Below are positions 17,724-26,654 of a stretch of DNA of 64,000 nt, one piece after another. The first letter of the stretch is position 1. Each line of letters starts with the position of its first letter. Location: assembly GCF_029893805.1 (NCBI RefSeq), contig NZ_JARXYP010000002.1:3844001-3908000 (forward strand). The letters run 5' to 3'. The notes under the pieces were generated by a model that was given only the letters and a program-made list of their open reading frames with translations, was not told where the DNA came from and searched no databases. The position numbers were made by a program, and so were the translations under genes. The stretch is from Streptomyces sp. SAI-135. Its GTDB lineage: Bacteria; Actinomycetota; Actinomycetes; Streptomycetales; Streptomycetaceae.

Positions 17724-17905
17724 CGAGGTACGGGCCCCGGTTCGGTGGACTGCGGTGGACGCCTGTGCCCTGAGGGGGCGACGAGGCGTCTCGGACGAGC
17801 GCCCACACTATCGGCTGGGCACGACGGCGGCCCGCCGCCTGTGGACAACCAGGTGCGACGGGCCGTTCGGTTGCGTGCGAGAAGTGCGGTGGAGCCTGCC
17901 TCGGG

Positions 17906-18169
17906 TCAGACGGCGGCCTTCTTCAGCCTGCGGCGTTCGCGTTCCGACAGGCCGCCCCAGATGCCGAAGCGCTCGTCGTTGGCGAGGGCGTACTCGAGGC
18001 ACTCGGAGCGGACCTCGCAGGAGAGGCAGACCTTCTTGGCCTCGCGGGTGGAGCCGCCCTTCTCCGGGAAGAAGGACTCGGGGTCGGTCTGGGCGCACAG
18101 CGCGCGCTCCTGCCAGCCGAGTTCCTCGTCCGCGTCGTCGACCAGCAGTTGCTGCACCGTCTCGGTCAT
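17906..18169 (-). CDS. whiB: WhiB family transcriptional regulator
   Basis: An 87-residue iron-sulfur regulator. Four cysteines at 25, 48, 51 and 57 (C-x22-C-x2-C-x5-C) would hold a 4Fe-4S cluster; the turn motif GIWGGLSERERRRLKK follows. The sequence, including DDADEELGWQERALCAQ, matches my memory of S. coelicolor WhiB itself, the partner of WhiA in starting sporulation septation. It is monocistronic: the upstream region is long with a strong promoter, and a glycosyltransferase on the same strand starts 183 bp downstream. Confidence 0.92.
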   Translation of the reverse strand: MTETVQQLLVDDADEELGWQERALCAQTDPESFFPEKGGSTREAKKVCLSCEVRSECLEYALANDERFGIWGGLSERERRRLKKAAV

Positions 18170-18870
18170 GTGCGCCCCTCGTCTGTCTTTCGCGTCCCCG
18201 TGTGACGGCCGTTACCGATTTCGGCTGAACGACACGAGTGAAATTACAAGTGTGCTGCTCCGGGCGAGTCAAGCCGAGATCTGCTATTGGGCCCCTTATT
18301 CACTCTGCGGAACCAAGGCCTTGCTGAAAGTGTTCAAATCGGCATAAACCTTGACAAGCAGATGAGACCCGAGAGGGCTGCCGAACCACGCCAGGCCTTT
18401 CGGGCCTGTACGGGGAAGGACGCCCATCAGTTCGAACTCGTTCCGTACGCGCACCGGGAAGTCGCGAGGGACTCACGGCCCGTGCGCCCGGTTGTGCGCC
18501 ATGTGTCCCGGTCCGCACCTGAACAAACCTTTCACCATGGAGATGGACCGGATGAGGTGAAACATGTCCCACTTCCAGGGTGTCGAGTTGACAGTGAAGG
18601 TGTGAGCCGCTGTCCTTGTGGGCATGCTCGCGAACTTGGCACTCACCTCGACCCGCACGGCCGGGTCCCACGGTGCTGCCCGCGCTCGCTGTAGCTGTTG
18701 TTGCTGTTCCAGCTGTTGAGCCCAACGCGCTCCGGCTGCTCCTGAGTCCACCGTGACTCGGCTGCTAGTGCCCCGCCCGCACCCGGGCATTCCTGTCTTC
18801 CCGTGATCCGGGCGGACGGTACGCGACACCCAGTCAGCCCCCACTCTTCGCCGAGGACCCACCGCATCCC
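18170..18870. other. Long divergent intergenic region whiB / cysteine dioxygenase-like gene
   Basis: A 700-bp non-coding stretch, unusually AT-rich at 18225-18360. It contains the whiB promoter near its left end. On the plus strand TTGACA at 18588-18593 is a plausible -35 for a rightward transcript; the -10 would be TGTCCT at 18611, a weak match. A 13-codon frame starting at 18564 overlaps it and has no recognisable product. The remainder holds nothing I can assign. Confidence 0.5.
18243..18272 (-). promoter_or_regulatory. Predicted sigma70-type promoter of whiB
   Basis: Read on the minus strand, TTGACT, an 18-bp spacer and TGTAAT form a near-consensus vegetative promoter whose -10 ends about 73 bp before the whiB ATG. 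This is the best-matching promoter in the window. An HrdB or related sigma factor would be expected to use it. Confidence 0.65.
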
Positions 18871-19380
18871 ATGAACAGCGACAACGACCTCCAGATCGCC
18901 GGCGACCTCCTCGAGGTCCCGCACCTCCTCCAGGCACCCCGCGAGCACCCGGCCACCGTCGCCGAGTTCGTCGGGCTGGCCCGCTCCATCGCGGCCGACC
19001 GCTCGCAGTGGGCCCACCTGGTCCAGTACGACGCGACGAGCCGCTGGTACCACCGGCTGCGCACCGGCCCCGGCTACGAGGTGTGGCTGCTGTCCTGGGT
19101 GCCAGGACAGGGCAGCGGCCTGCACGACCACGGCCCGTCCTCCGGTGTCCTCACCGTTCTGGAGGGTGCGCTGACCGAGCGGACCGAGCGGGGCACGCGC
19201 GCGCTGGCGGCGGGGGCGCAGCGGGTGTTCGCGCCGGGGTACGTGCACGAGGTCGTCAACGACGCGCTGGAACCGGCGGTGAGCCTGCACGTCTACTACC
19301 CGGGCCTGACCGAGATGCCCATGCACACGGCCTGCACCGCCCGCGAGACCTACGACGAGGCCGACGTCGTCACCGCGTGA
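18871..19380 (+). CDS. Cysteine dioxygenase family protein
   Basis: A 169-residue cupin-fold, iron-dependent thiol dioxygenase. The metal site is visible as GSGLHDHGPSSGV (two His) and the later PGYVHEVVN (third His); SLHVYYPGL closes the barrel. Family members oxidise cysteine or 3-mercaptopropionate to sulfinates; the substrate cannot be decided from sequence. No rhodanese or sulfite gene is fused or adjacent. The ATG has only a weak upstream site. cofD starts 35 bp downstream on the same strand and could be co-transcribed. Confidence 0.88.
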   Translation: MNSDNDLQIAGDLLEVPHLLQAPREHPATVAEFVGLARSIAADRSQWAHLVQYDATSRWYHRLRTGPGYEVWLLSWVPGQGSGLHDHGPSSGVLTVLEGALTERTERGTRALAAGAQRVFAPGYVHEVVNDALEPAVSLHVYYPGLTEMPMHTACTARETYDEADVVTA

Positions 19381-19414
19381 CGTGATGTCGTACCCGCCTG
19401 CAAGACTGGCTTCC

Positions 19415-20374
19415 ATGCGAATCGTGGTTCTGGCAGGCGGCATCGGCGGTGCCCGTTTCCTGCGTGGTCTGAAGCAGGCCGCGCCGGACGCGGACATCAC
19501 GGTCATCGGCAACACCGGGGACGACATCCACCTCTTCGGGCTGAAGGTCTGCCCCGACCTGGACACGGTGATGTACACGCTCGGCGGCGGCATCAACGAG
19601 GAACAGGGATGGGGCCGGGCCGACGAGACCTTCCACCTCAAGGAGGAGCTCGCGGCGTACGGCGTCGGGCCCGAGTGGTTCGGGCTCGGGGACCGGGACT
19701 TCGCCACACACATCGTGCGGACGCAGATGATCGGTGCCGGGTATCCGCTGAGCGCGGTGACCGAGGCACTGTGCGACCGGTGGAAGCCGGGCGTGCGGCT
19801 GATCCCGATGACCGACGACCGGGTCGAGACCCATGTCGCGGTCGAGATCGACGGCGAGCGCAAGGCCGTGCACTTCCAGGAGTACTGGGTGCGGCTGCGG
19901 GCGTCCGTGCCGGCCCACGCGGTGGTGCCGGTGGGAGCGGAGCAGGCCAAGCCGGCGCCGGGGGTCCTGGAGGCGATCGCGGAGGCGGACGTCGTGCTGT
20001 TCCCGCCGTCCAACCCCGTCGTGTCCGTCGGCACCATCCTGGCCGTGCCCGGGATCCGCGAGGCGATCGCCGAGGCCGGGGTGCCGGTCGTGGGGCTGTC
20101 CCCCATCGTCGGGGACGCGCCCGTGCGCGGCATGGCCGACAAGGTGCTCGCGGCGGTCGGCGTCGAGTCCACGGCCGCGGCGGTCGCCGAGCACTACGGC
20201 TCGGGGCTGCTGGACGGCTGGCTCGTCGACACCGTGGACGAGGGCGCGGTCGGGCGGGTCGAGTCGGCCGGCATCCGCTGCCGGGCCGTACCGCTGATGA
20301 TGACCGACCTCGACGCGACCGCGCGGATGGCGCGGGAGGCGCTGGAGCTGGCGGAGGAGGTGCGCGGAGCTTGA
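19415..20374 (+). CDS. cofD: 2-phospho-L-lactate transferase, F420 biosynthesis
   Basis: Transfers the phospholactyl or phosphoenolpyruvyl moiety onto the deazaflavin Fo in coenzyme F420 synthesis (FbiA in mycobacteria). The 319 residues start with MRIVVLAGGIGGARFLRGL and show VIGNTGDDIHLFGLKVCPDLDTVMY in two adjoining pieces, and PPSNPVVSVGTIL; all are conserved family blocks. The ATG at 19415 was preferred to an in-frame ATG 33 nt upstream because the protein family begins with the MRI strand. Its stop overlaps the start of fbiB (TTGA), so the two F420 genes are translationally coupled. Confidence 0.95.
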   Translation: MRIVVLAGGIGGARFLRGLKQAAPDADITVIGNTGDDIHLFGLKVCPDLDTVMYTLGGGINEEQGWGRADETFHLKEELAAYGVGPEWFGLGDRDFATHIVRTQMIGAGYPLSAVTEALCDRWKPGVRLIPMTDDRVETHVAVEIDGERKAVHFQEYWVRLRASVPAHAVVPVGAEQAKPAPGVLEAIAEADVVLFPPSNPVVSVGTILAVPGIREAIAEAGVPVVGLSPIVGDAPVRGMADKVLAAVGVESTAAAVAEHYGSGLLDGWLVDTVDEGAVGRVESAGIRCRAVPLMMTDLDATARMAREALELAEEVRGA

Positions 20375-21681
20375 GCGGGATGCTTGCCGACGGCTACCGG
20401 GTCTGGGCCGTTCCCGGTCTTCCCGAGGTGCAGCGGGGGGACGACCTCGCCAAGATGATCGCCGCCGCCGAGCCCGGCCTGGCGGACGGGGACGTCCTGC
20501 TCGTCACCTCGAAGATCGTGTCCAAGGCGGAGGGGCGGGCCGTCGAGGCCGGCGACCGGGAGGCCGCGATCGACGCCGAGACCGTACGGGTCGTGGCGCG
20601 GCGCGGCCCGCTCCGGATCGTCGAGAACCGGCAGGGGCTGGTGATGGCCGCCGCCGGGGTGGACGCCTCCAACACCCCTTCGGGGACCGTGCTGCTGCTG
20701 CCCGAGGACCCGGACGCGTCCGCGCGGGCGATCCGGGACGGGCTGCGGGACGCCCTCGGGGTCGACGTCGGCGTCGTCGTCACCGACACCTTCGGGCGGC
20801 CCTGGCGCACCGGGCTCACCGATGTCGCGATCGGCGCCGCCGGGGTGCGGGTGCTGGACGATCTGCGGGGCGGGACGGACGCGTACGGCAATCCGCTGAG
20901 CGCGACCGTAGTGGCGACGGCCGACGAGCTGGCCGCCGCCGGTGATCTCGTCAAGGGCAAGGCAGCCGGACTGCCCGTCGCCGTGGTGCGCGGGCTGGCG
21001 CACGTGGTGGACGGGGAGCACGGGGAGGGGGCGCGGGCCATGGTGCGTCACGCGCGCGACGACATGTTCCGGCTGGGGACCTCCGAGGCGGTGCGGGAGG
21101 CGGTGGCCCAGCGGCGTACCGTACGGGCCTTCACCGACGAGCCCGTCGACCCCGGGGCCGTGCGGCGGGCGGTGGCGCTCGCGGTGACCGCGCCCGCGCC
21201 GCACCACACCACGCCGTGGCGGTTCGTGCTGCTGGAGTCCGCCGAGTCCCGGACCCGTCTCCTCGACGCCATGCGGGACGCCTGGATCGCCGATCTGCGG
21301 CGGGACGGGAAGTCGGAGGAGTCCATCGCGAAGCGGGTGCGCAGAGGGGACGTCCTGCGGAACGCTCCCTATCTCGTCGTGCCGTGTCTCGTGATGAACG
21401 GGTCGCACACGTACGGCGACGTGCGGCGGGACGCGGCCGAGCGGGAGATGTTCGTGGTCGCCGCGGGAGCCGGGGTGCAGAACTTCCTCGTCGCGCTGGC
21501 CGGGGAGCGGCTGGGGTCGGCGTGGGTGTCGTCCACGATGTTCTGCCGGGACGTGGTGCGGGAGGTGCTGGGGCTGCCGGAGGACTGGGATCCGATGGGG
21601 GCCGTGGCGGTGGGGCATCCCGCGGAGGAGTCCCGGCCCCGGCCCGAGCGGGAGGCCGGGAGCTTCATCGAGGTGCGGTGA
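20371..21681 (+). CDS. fbiB: Coenzyme F420:L-glutamate ligase with nitroreductase-like domain
   Basis: Adds the poly-gamma-glutamate tail to F420-0. The N-terminal CofE domain (about 1-245) carries LPEVQRGDDLAKMI, DVLLVTSKIVSKAEGR and DTFGRPWRTGLTDVAIG. The C-terminal domain (about 250-436) is FMN reductase-like, with QRRTVRAFTDEPVDP and AGAGVQNFLVALAGERLGSAW, as in mycobacterial FbiB, where this half helps tail extension and dehydro-F420 reduction. The start may be the TTG at 20371 overlapping cofD, or the ATG at 20380; GGAGG at 20355-20360 suits the TTG. Confidence 0.93.
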   Translation: MSGMLADGYRVWAVPGLPEVQRGDDLAKMIAAAEPGLADGDVLLVTSKIVSKAEGRAVEAGDREAAIDAETVRVVARRGPLRIVENRQGLVMAAAGVDASNTPSGTVLLLPEDPDASARAIRDGLRDALGVDVGVVVTDTFGRPWRTGLTDVAIGAAGVRVLDDLRGGTDAYGNPLSATVVATADELAAAGDLVKGKAAGLPVAVVRGLAHVVDGEHGEGARAMVRHARDDMFRLGTSEAVREAVAQRRTVRAFTDEPVDPGAVRRAVALAVTAPAPHHTTPWRFVLLESAESRTRLLDAMRDAWIADLRRDGKSEESIAKRVRRGDVLRNAPYLVVPCLVMNGSHTYGDVRRDAAEREMFVVAAGAGVQNFLVALAGERLGSAWVSSTMFCRDVVREVLGLPEDWDPMGAVAVGHPAEESRPRPEREAGSFIEVR

Positions 21682-21751
21682 GATGCGGTGAGGTGCGTCT
21701 AGTCTCGTAGGGCCTCCCCACCGGTTTCTCTCGTACCCCAGGACATCACTC

Positions 21752-22762
21752 GTGGCAGGACGTTTCGCCCCCAGGCCCACGCGTACGACCGTGCGCGGTG
21801 GGGAGGTCGTCGTGCCCGCCGCGCGGCGGGAGGCGGCGGCGCGGGTGGAGGCCCCGCTGGTGCGCACATGGCGGCCGCAGTGGCCCGTCGAACTCGGGCT
21901 GGTGCTCGGGGCGCTGCGGCGCGGGCCGGCGGATCCCACCTTCCGGGCGCTGCCGGACGGGTCCGTGTGGCGGGCCAGCCGCACGCCTGCCGGGCCCGGG
22001 ACCCTGCGGGTGTGCGTGTACGGCGGTGAGGTGCGCGGCGAGGCGTGGGGGCCGGGCGGTGAGTGGCTGCTGTCGCAGTTGCCGGAGATGCTCGGGGCCG
22101 CGGACGATCCCTCCGCCTTCGTGCCCCGGCACCGGGTCGTGGCGCACTCCTGGCATCGGCGGCCGGGGCTGCGGCTGACGCGGACCGGGCTGGTGCTGGA
22201 GTCGTTGATCCCTTCCGTGCTGGAGCAGAAGGTCACGACGGACGAGGCGTACCGGGCGTGGCGGCTGCTGGTGCGGAAGTTCGGGGAGCCGGCGCCGGGG
22301 CCTGCGGCGGGCGGGCGGTTGTGGGTGATGCCCTCGCCCCGGACATGGGCGTTGATTCCGTCGTGGGAGTGGCACCGGGCCGGGGTCGACAACAAGCGGG
22401 CCTCGACGATTCTGCGGTGCGTGCGGGTCGCTGCGCGGCTGGAGGAGGCGGTTTCGATGCCGCCGGCCGCGGCGCAGGCTCGGCTGGAGGTGGTGCCGGG
22501 GGTGGGGCCGTGGACTTCGGCGGAGGTGGTGCAGCGGAGTCATGGGGCGGCGGATGCGGTGACCGTGGGGGATCTGCATCTGCCGGGGATCGTGGGGTTC
22601 GCGCTCGCGGGGGACCGGGATGCGGATGACGCGGTGATGTTGTCGTTGCTGGAGCCGTATGCGGGGCAGCGGCATCGGGCGGCTCGGTTGATCTTGTTGA
22701 GTGGGCGTACGCCTCCTCGGCGGGCGCCGCGGATGACTCGGGGGGACATCGGGAGGTTGTGA
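21752..22762 (+). CDS. DNA-3-methyladenine glycosylase family protein (HhH-GPD)
   Basis: A base-excision repair glycosylase of the AlkA/endonuclease III superfamily, 336 residues. The HhH-GPD core is in the C-terminal half: SLIPSVLEQKVTTDEAYRAW, the hairpin LEVVPGVGPWTSAEVV, and VTVGDLHLPGIVGFAL, where the Asp in VGD is the expected catalytic residue. The N-terminal ~120 residues are a beta-rich extension as in AlkA. It probably excises alkylated purines. The GTG start lies 70 bp after fbiB. Codon use becomes visibly looser in the last third. Confidence 0.85.
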   Translation: MAGRFAPRPTRTTVRGGEVVVPAARREAAARVEAPLVRTWRPQWPVELGLVLGALRRGPADPTFRALPDGSVWRASRTPAGPGTLRVCVYGGEVRGEAWGPGGEWLLSQLPEMLGAADDPSAFVPRHRVVAHSWHRRPGLRLTRTGLVLESLIPSVLEQKVTTDEAYRAWRLLVRKFGEPAPGPAAGGRLWVMPSPRTWALIPSWEWHRAGVDNKRASTILRCVRVAARLEEAVSMPPAAAQARLEVVPGVGPWTSAEVVQRSHGAADAVTVGDLHLPGIVGFALAGDRDADDAVMLSLLEPYAGQRHRAARLILLSGRTPPRRAPRMTRGDIGRL

Positions 22763-22774
22763 CGGGTGGGGGTC

Positions 22775-22895
22775 GGGGGGCTTTTTTCGCCCCCGCCGCC
22801 CCTACCCGTCCCTCCTCCAGGGGCTGCCGCCCCTTCGACCCCGCTGCCGGGGGCTCCGCCCCCGGACCCCCGCTCCTCAAACGCCGGAGGGGCTG
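22775..22895. repeat. Dispersed Streptomyces-type GC-rich intergenic element with hairpins
   Basis: After the glycosylase stop come three inverted repeats: CGGGGG around a T-rich loop (22774-22795), AGGGGC-TGCC-GCCCCT (22819-22834) and CCGGGGG-CTCCG-CCCCCGG (22847-22865). The run CTCCTCAAACGCCGGAGGG nearby is one I recall from many Streptomyces intergenic regions. The hairpins probably end transcription of the F420/glycosylase unit. The dispersed nature is recalled, not computed. Confidence 0.6.
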
Positions 22896-22903
22896 AGTGT
22901 GCG

Positions 22904-23015
22904 GACCGGGGCTGCGCAAGTGCCGGGAGGGCAGGACCGCGCTTGACCGGGGCTACGCAAGCGCCTGGAGGGCAGGACCTCGCTTGACCAGGGCTGCGCA
23001 AGTGCCGGGAGGGCT
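22904..23015. repeat. 41-bp tandem repeat, 2.7 copies
   Basis: Copies start at 22904, 22945 and 22986 with a constant period of 41 bp; the third ends early. The unit is GACCGGGGCTGCGCAAGTGC followed by CGGGAGGGCAGGACCGCGCTT, with a few substitutions per copy. It lies directly downstream of the dispersed element and 28 bp before the stop of the convergent nucleotidyltransferase gene. Confidence 0.85.
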
Positions 23016-23043
23016 GGGGGCACTGGTCCGTGGGGAACTGGGG

Positions 23044-24126
23044 TCACTGGTCCGAGGAGAAGCGGACCGCTCCTGCCGGGATGCGGGCGTCGCACCAGAT
23101 CCTCATGCCGTCCCGCAGTTCGTTGTCGGCGCCGATGACCGCGCCGTCGCCTATGACCGTGCCGGTGAGGACGGAGCGTTCGCCGACGCGGGCCCCGGTG
23201 CCGATCAGGGAGTCGGTGATGACGGCACCCGGTTCGATCACCGCGCCCGGGAGGATGGTGGAGCCGAAGACCCGCGCGCCGTCCGCGACGTACGCGCCCT
23301 CTCCCACCACCGTGCCGCCCGTCAGCTTCGCGTCGGGGGCGACCCTCGCCGTGGGGAGGATCAGGCGGTCGCCGCAGCGGCCGGGGACCGCCGGGGAGGG
23401 GGCCCGGCCCAGGACCAGGTCGGCGGAGCCGCGCACGAAGGCGGCGGGGGTGCCGAGGTCCAGCCAGTACGTCGAGTCGACCATGCCCTGGAGGTGGGCG
23501 CCGGCCGACAGGAGTTCGGGGAAGGTCTCGCGTTCGACCGAGACCGGGCGGCCCTGCGGGATCGTGTCGATGACCGAGCGGCGGAAGACGTACGCCCCCG
23601 CGTTGATCTGGTCGGTGACGATCTCCTCGGGGGTCTGGGGTTTCTCCAGGAAGGCGAGGACCCGGCCGGTCCCGTCGGTGGGGACCAGGCCGTAGGCCCG
23701 GGGGTCGGTGACCTTGGTGAGGTGGAGGGAGACGTCGGCGTGCGTGGTCTCGTGGGTGCGGACCAGGGCCCTGATGTCGAGGCCCGTCAGGATGTCGCCG
23801 TTGAAGATCAGGACCGGGTCGTCGGGGGCGGAGTGCAGCCGGGAGGCCACGTTGCGGATCGCGCCGCCCGTGCCGAGGGGCTCCTCCTCGGTGACGTACT
23901 CGAGGTGGAGCCCCAGGGACGAACCGTCGCCGAAGTGCGGTTCGAAGACCTCCGCGAGGTAGCTCGTGGCGAGGACGATGTGGTCGACGCCCGCCGCTCT
24001 GGCTCTGGCCAGCTGATGGGTGAGGAAGGGGACGCCGGCCGCGCGGACCATGGGCTTGGGGGTGTGGACCGTGAGGGGTCGCAGCCTCGTGCCCTTGCCG
24101 CCGACCAGGAGGATCGCTTCTGTCAC
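23044..24126 (-). CDS. Mannose-1-phosphate guanylyltransferase-type nucleotidyltransferase
   Basis: Makes an NDP-sugar from a sugar-1-phosphate and NTP; in Streptomyces this locus is assigned to GDP-mannose. The 360 residues begin with the nucleotide-binding signature AILLVGGKGTRLRPLT, continue with the FNGDILTGLD metal/sugar motif, and end in left-handed beta-helix hexapeptide repeats (about 250-345) such as GGTVVGEGAYVADGARV. The GTG at 24126 follows GCGGAG by 7 nt and places the signature at the N-terminus; a longer frame upstream is not supported. With manA and manB it would complete the mannose pathway. Strict base and sugar specificity is inferred. Confidence 0.88.
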   Translation of the reverse strand: MTEAILLVGGKGTRLRPLTVHTPKPMVRAAGVPFLTHQLARARAAGVDHIVLATSYLAEVFEPHFGDGSSLGLHLEYVTEEEPLGTGGAIRNVASRLHSAPDDPVLIFNGDILTGLDIRALVRTHETTHADVSLHLTKVTDPRAYGLVPTDGTGRVLAFLEKPQTPEEIVTDQINAGAYVFRRSVIDTIPQGRPVSVERETFPELLSAGAHLQGMVDSTYWLDLGTPAAFVRGSADLVLGRAPSPAVPGRCGDRLILPTARVAPDAKLTGGTVVGEGAYVADGARVFGSTILPGAVIEPGAVITDSLIGTGARVGERSVLTGTVIGDGAVIGADNELRDGMRIWCDARIPAGAVRFSSDQ

Positions 24127-24329
24127 CTGTCGTCTCCGCTTCCTGCCGGGACCGGCCCGAACTGTCTTTCGACCGGCCAGTGTATGCAGACCGTTGTGCG
24201 GCACCTTCGGCGGCCGTGCGGCATTCGCGCCTGCCCCCCGACGGCGGTGAAACGGGTGGTACGAAGTCCCCGGCTACTGCTCTCCCGGGTACTGCTCTCC
24301 CCGGTACTCCCCTCGGTCCTCAGCGACCG

Positions 24330-25784
24330 TCAGCGGCCCTGGAGACGGGCGGCTGTCGTACGGGTGGATCCGAGTTTGCGGTAGAGCTGCCGTCCGGGGC
24401 ATTCCGTGGCGAAGCCGTCCCGGTGGCCGGAGATCACGTTCAGCCGTACCTTCCTACCCTTCGGATAGAGGTTGCCACCGCCCGACTTCAGATACGTCTT
24501 CCCCTTGGGGTTGGCGCCGTGGAGCCCGAGTTTCCACGCGGCGATCCGTGCGACGGCCTTCGTCACGGCGGCGGGCGGCTTCTTGGAGCCGTAGCTGCCG
24601 AGGACGGCGATGCCCATGCTGTTGGAGTTGAAGCCGAGGGTGTGGGCGCCGAGGACCGGCTTCGCCACCCCGCCCGCCCGGCCCTCGTAGATGTTTCCGC
24701 ACTTGTCGACGAGGAAGTTGTAGCCGATGTCCCGCCAGCCCATGCTCTTGACGTGGTACCGGTAGATACCACGGATGAGCGAGGGCACCTGCGTACAGCG
24801 GTACCCGTTGCCGGACGCCGTGTGGTGGACGAAGGCCGCCTTGACCTTCTTCGTGTAGACGAACTTCCGCTCGCGCAGCCCCTCGTCGGCGCCCCAGCCG
24901 CGCCGGGTGACGATGCGCGGGCGCGGTCCGATGTACGGCTTCGCGCGTTGCCGGTCCGTCAACTGCCCCGCACGCAGGGCGAACAGCTCCTGTTCGGTCT
25001 GCTGCCGGTCCAGCGCCGGGATCTCGGTGGCGTCGAGGTCGGCGAGATCGGCGTTGGCGGCGGCCGCGTCCATCCCGGCGAGGTCGGCGGCGGGTTCGGC
25101 GGTGGGCGCGGAGCGGGGTGCGACGGCGTTCCGGGGCGCACTCGCCGCGCTCCCCTGCCGGGCGGGCGCCGGCGCGCTCTCCCCCGGGTCCACGAGTTCC
25201 AGACGCAGCCCCGTCGGAAGCGGGGCGGTCATGGTCGCCGTACGGGAGCCGCGGGCCGTGTCCTCGGTCCTGCGGTCGGCCTCGGCGCGGACGCGTACCT
25301 CCACCCCGTCGGAGTCGCCCACCCACAGCGGTGCCGTGGCGCCGTGGACGCGGCCGGAGGTGCGTTCGGCGGTGCCGGGGTCGGCGGCGTCGTCGTTGTG
25401 GGTCTCCAGGTCCTGCCAGCTTGACCAGGTGTCGGCGCCGACCGCGCGGGTGCGGACCTGGACGCGGCCGTGCAGCACGGTGTCCGGGTCGTCCCAGATC
25501 ACGCCCACGAGGGAGAAGCGCCGTACGTCCCGGCGGGGCAGGCCCTGTTCGGCGACCGGGGCGAGGGTGCGGTCGCGGGAGGCGAGGGGCGCGAGGGGCA
25601 GCGACTGGGTGCCCCCGAGGACTTCCGCGCCCGGCGCCGGTCTCACGGCAGCCGGGCCGGCGGCCGCCGGGGCTGCCGGAGACGCCGGAGACGCCGGTCT
25701 CGCCGCGAGCGCGGGTGAGGTGAGGGGAAGGGCGAGGGCGGCCGCGCAGGTGACGCCGACCGCGGAAGCAAGGAGTCCACGCAT
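24330..25784 (-). CDS. Secreted N-acetylmuramoyl-L-alanine amidase / PGRP-like protein
   Basis: A 484-residue exported peptidoglycan amidase. Signal peptide: MRGLLASAVGVTCAAALALP with ALA before the cut. Residues ~70-230 form a beta-rich domain; an Ala-rich linker follows. The C-terminal amidase/PGRP domain (about 310-480) keeps all zinc ligands: His in KAAFVHHTASG, His in VISGHRDG, and Cys in ATECPGRQL, plus RRGWGADE and IGYNFLVDKCGNIYEGR. Catalysis is therefore expected. The ATG at 25784 gives a standard signal peptide; an upstream ATG at 25808 is possible. Surface location fits the LCP genes nearby. Confidence 0.9.
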   Translation of the reverse strand: MRGLLASAVGVTCAAALALPLTSPALAARPASPASPAAPAAAGPAAVRPAPGAEVLGGTQSLPLAPLASRDRTLAPVAEQGLPRRDVRRFSLVGVIWDDPDTVLHGRVQVRTRAVGADTWSSWQDLETHNDDAADPGTAERTSGRVHGATAPLWVGDSDGVEVRVRAEADRRTEDTARGSRTATMTAPLPTGLRLELVDPGESAPAPARQGSAASAPRNAVAPRSAPTAEPAADLAGMDAAAANADLADLDATEIPALDRQQTEQELFALRAGQLTDRQRAKPYIGPRPRIVTRRGWGADEGLRERKFVYTKKVKAAFVHHTASGNGYRCTQVPSLIRGIYRYHVKSMGWRDIGYNFLVDKCGNIYEGRAGGVAKPVLGAHTLGFNSNSMGIAVLGSYGSKKPPAAVTKAVARIAAWKLGLHGANPKGKTYLKSGGGNLYPKGRKVRLNVISGHRDGFATECPGRQLYRKLGSTRTTAARLQGR

Positions 25785-25913
25785 GCTCCCGATCCTGGAC
25801 ATAGTCATATAAATCTGTCCATCGGGGAACTGACGGGCCGTCGGGTGCCGTTGCGCCGAACCGGTGGCCCCGCGCGGAGGTGCCGGGCCGCGCGCCCGCG
25901 TACGCTTTCGCGG

Positions 25914-26648
25914 GTGAACGCCACTGATCGCACCCCTGCCGACCTGCTGCGTTCCGCGCTCGCCGCGGATCCCGGACGCCCCCTGGTGACCTTCTACGAC
26001 GATGCCACGGGCGAACGTGTCGAATTGTCCGTGGCCACCTTCGCCAATTGGGTGGCCAAGACCTCGAACCTCCTCCAGGGCGACCTCGCCGTGGCGCCCG
26101 GTGACCGGGTGACGCTGCTGCTGCCCGCGCACTGGCAGACGGCGGTGTGGCTGCTGGCGTGCGCGTCGGTGGGGGTGGTCGCGGACATGGGCGGCGATCC
26201 GGCCGCGGCCGACGTGGTCGTGAGCGGGCCGGACACGCTGGAGGCCGCTCGGGCGTGCTCCGGGGAGCGGGTGGCGCTGGCGCTGCGGCCGCTGGGCGGG
26301 CGGTTCCCGCAGCCGCCGCAGGGGTTCGTCGACTACGCCGTGGAGGTGCCGGGTCAGGGGGACCGGTTCGTGCCGTTCGCTCCGGTGGATCCGGACGAGC
26401 CCGCGCTGGTCGTCGCCGGGCGCGAGTTCAGCGGGGCGGAGCTCGTCGAGCGGGCCCGGGCGGAGGGGACCGGGGACCGGGTGCTGTCCGCCCTGCCGTA
26501 CGACACGTGGGACGGGCTGTGCGCCGGGCTGTACGGGCCGCTCGCCACGGGAGGGTCCGTGGTGCTGTGCCGCCACCTGGAACACCTGAGCGAGGACGCA
26601 CTCGCCCAACGGATCGAAACGGAACGGGTCACAGCCACACACCGCTGA
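25914..26648 (+). CDS. TIGR03089 family protein
   Basis: A 244-residue actinobacterial protein resembling the N-terminal part of acyl-adenylating enzymes: TPADLLRSALAADPGRPLV, VAPGDRVTLLLPAHWQTAVW, and LPYDTWDGLCAGLYGPLATGG. It lacks the P-loop-like phosphate motif and the C-terminal lid of true AMP-dependent synthetases, so adenylation is unlikely. The GTG at 25914 starts the conserved NATDRTPADLL segment. TIGR03089 genes often sit beside LCP genes in actinobacteria, as here. Function unknown. Confidence 0.82.
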   Translation: MNATDRTPADLLRSALAADPGRPLVTFYDDATGERVELSVATFANWVAKTSNLLQGDLAVAPGDRVTLLLPAHWQTAVWLLACASVGVVADMGGDPAAADVVVSGPDTLEAARACSGERVALALRPLGGRFPQPPQGFVDYAVEVPGQGDRFVPFAPVDPDEPALVVAGREFSGAELVERARAEGTGDRVLSALPYDTWDGLCAGLYGPLATGGSVVLCRHLEHLSEDALAQRIETERVTATHR

Positions 26649-26654
26649 CCGAAT

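Noticed and set aside
18473..18937. Minus-strand frame upstream of the cysteine dioxygenase-like gene
   Set aside because: No ribosome-binding site, no family resemblance, and it overlaps the start of a real plus-strand gene.
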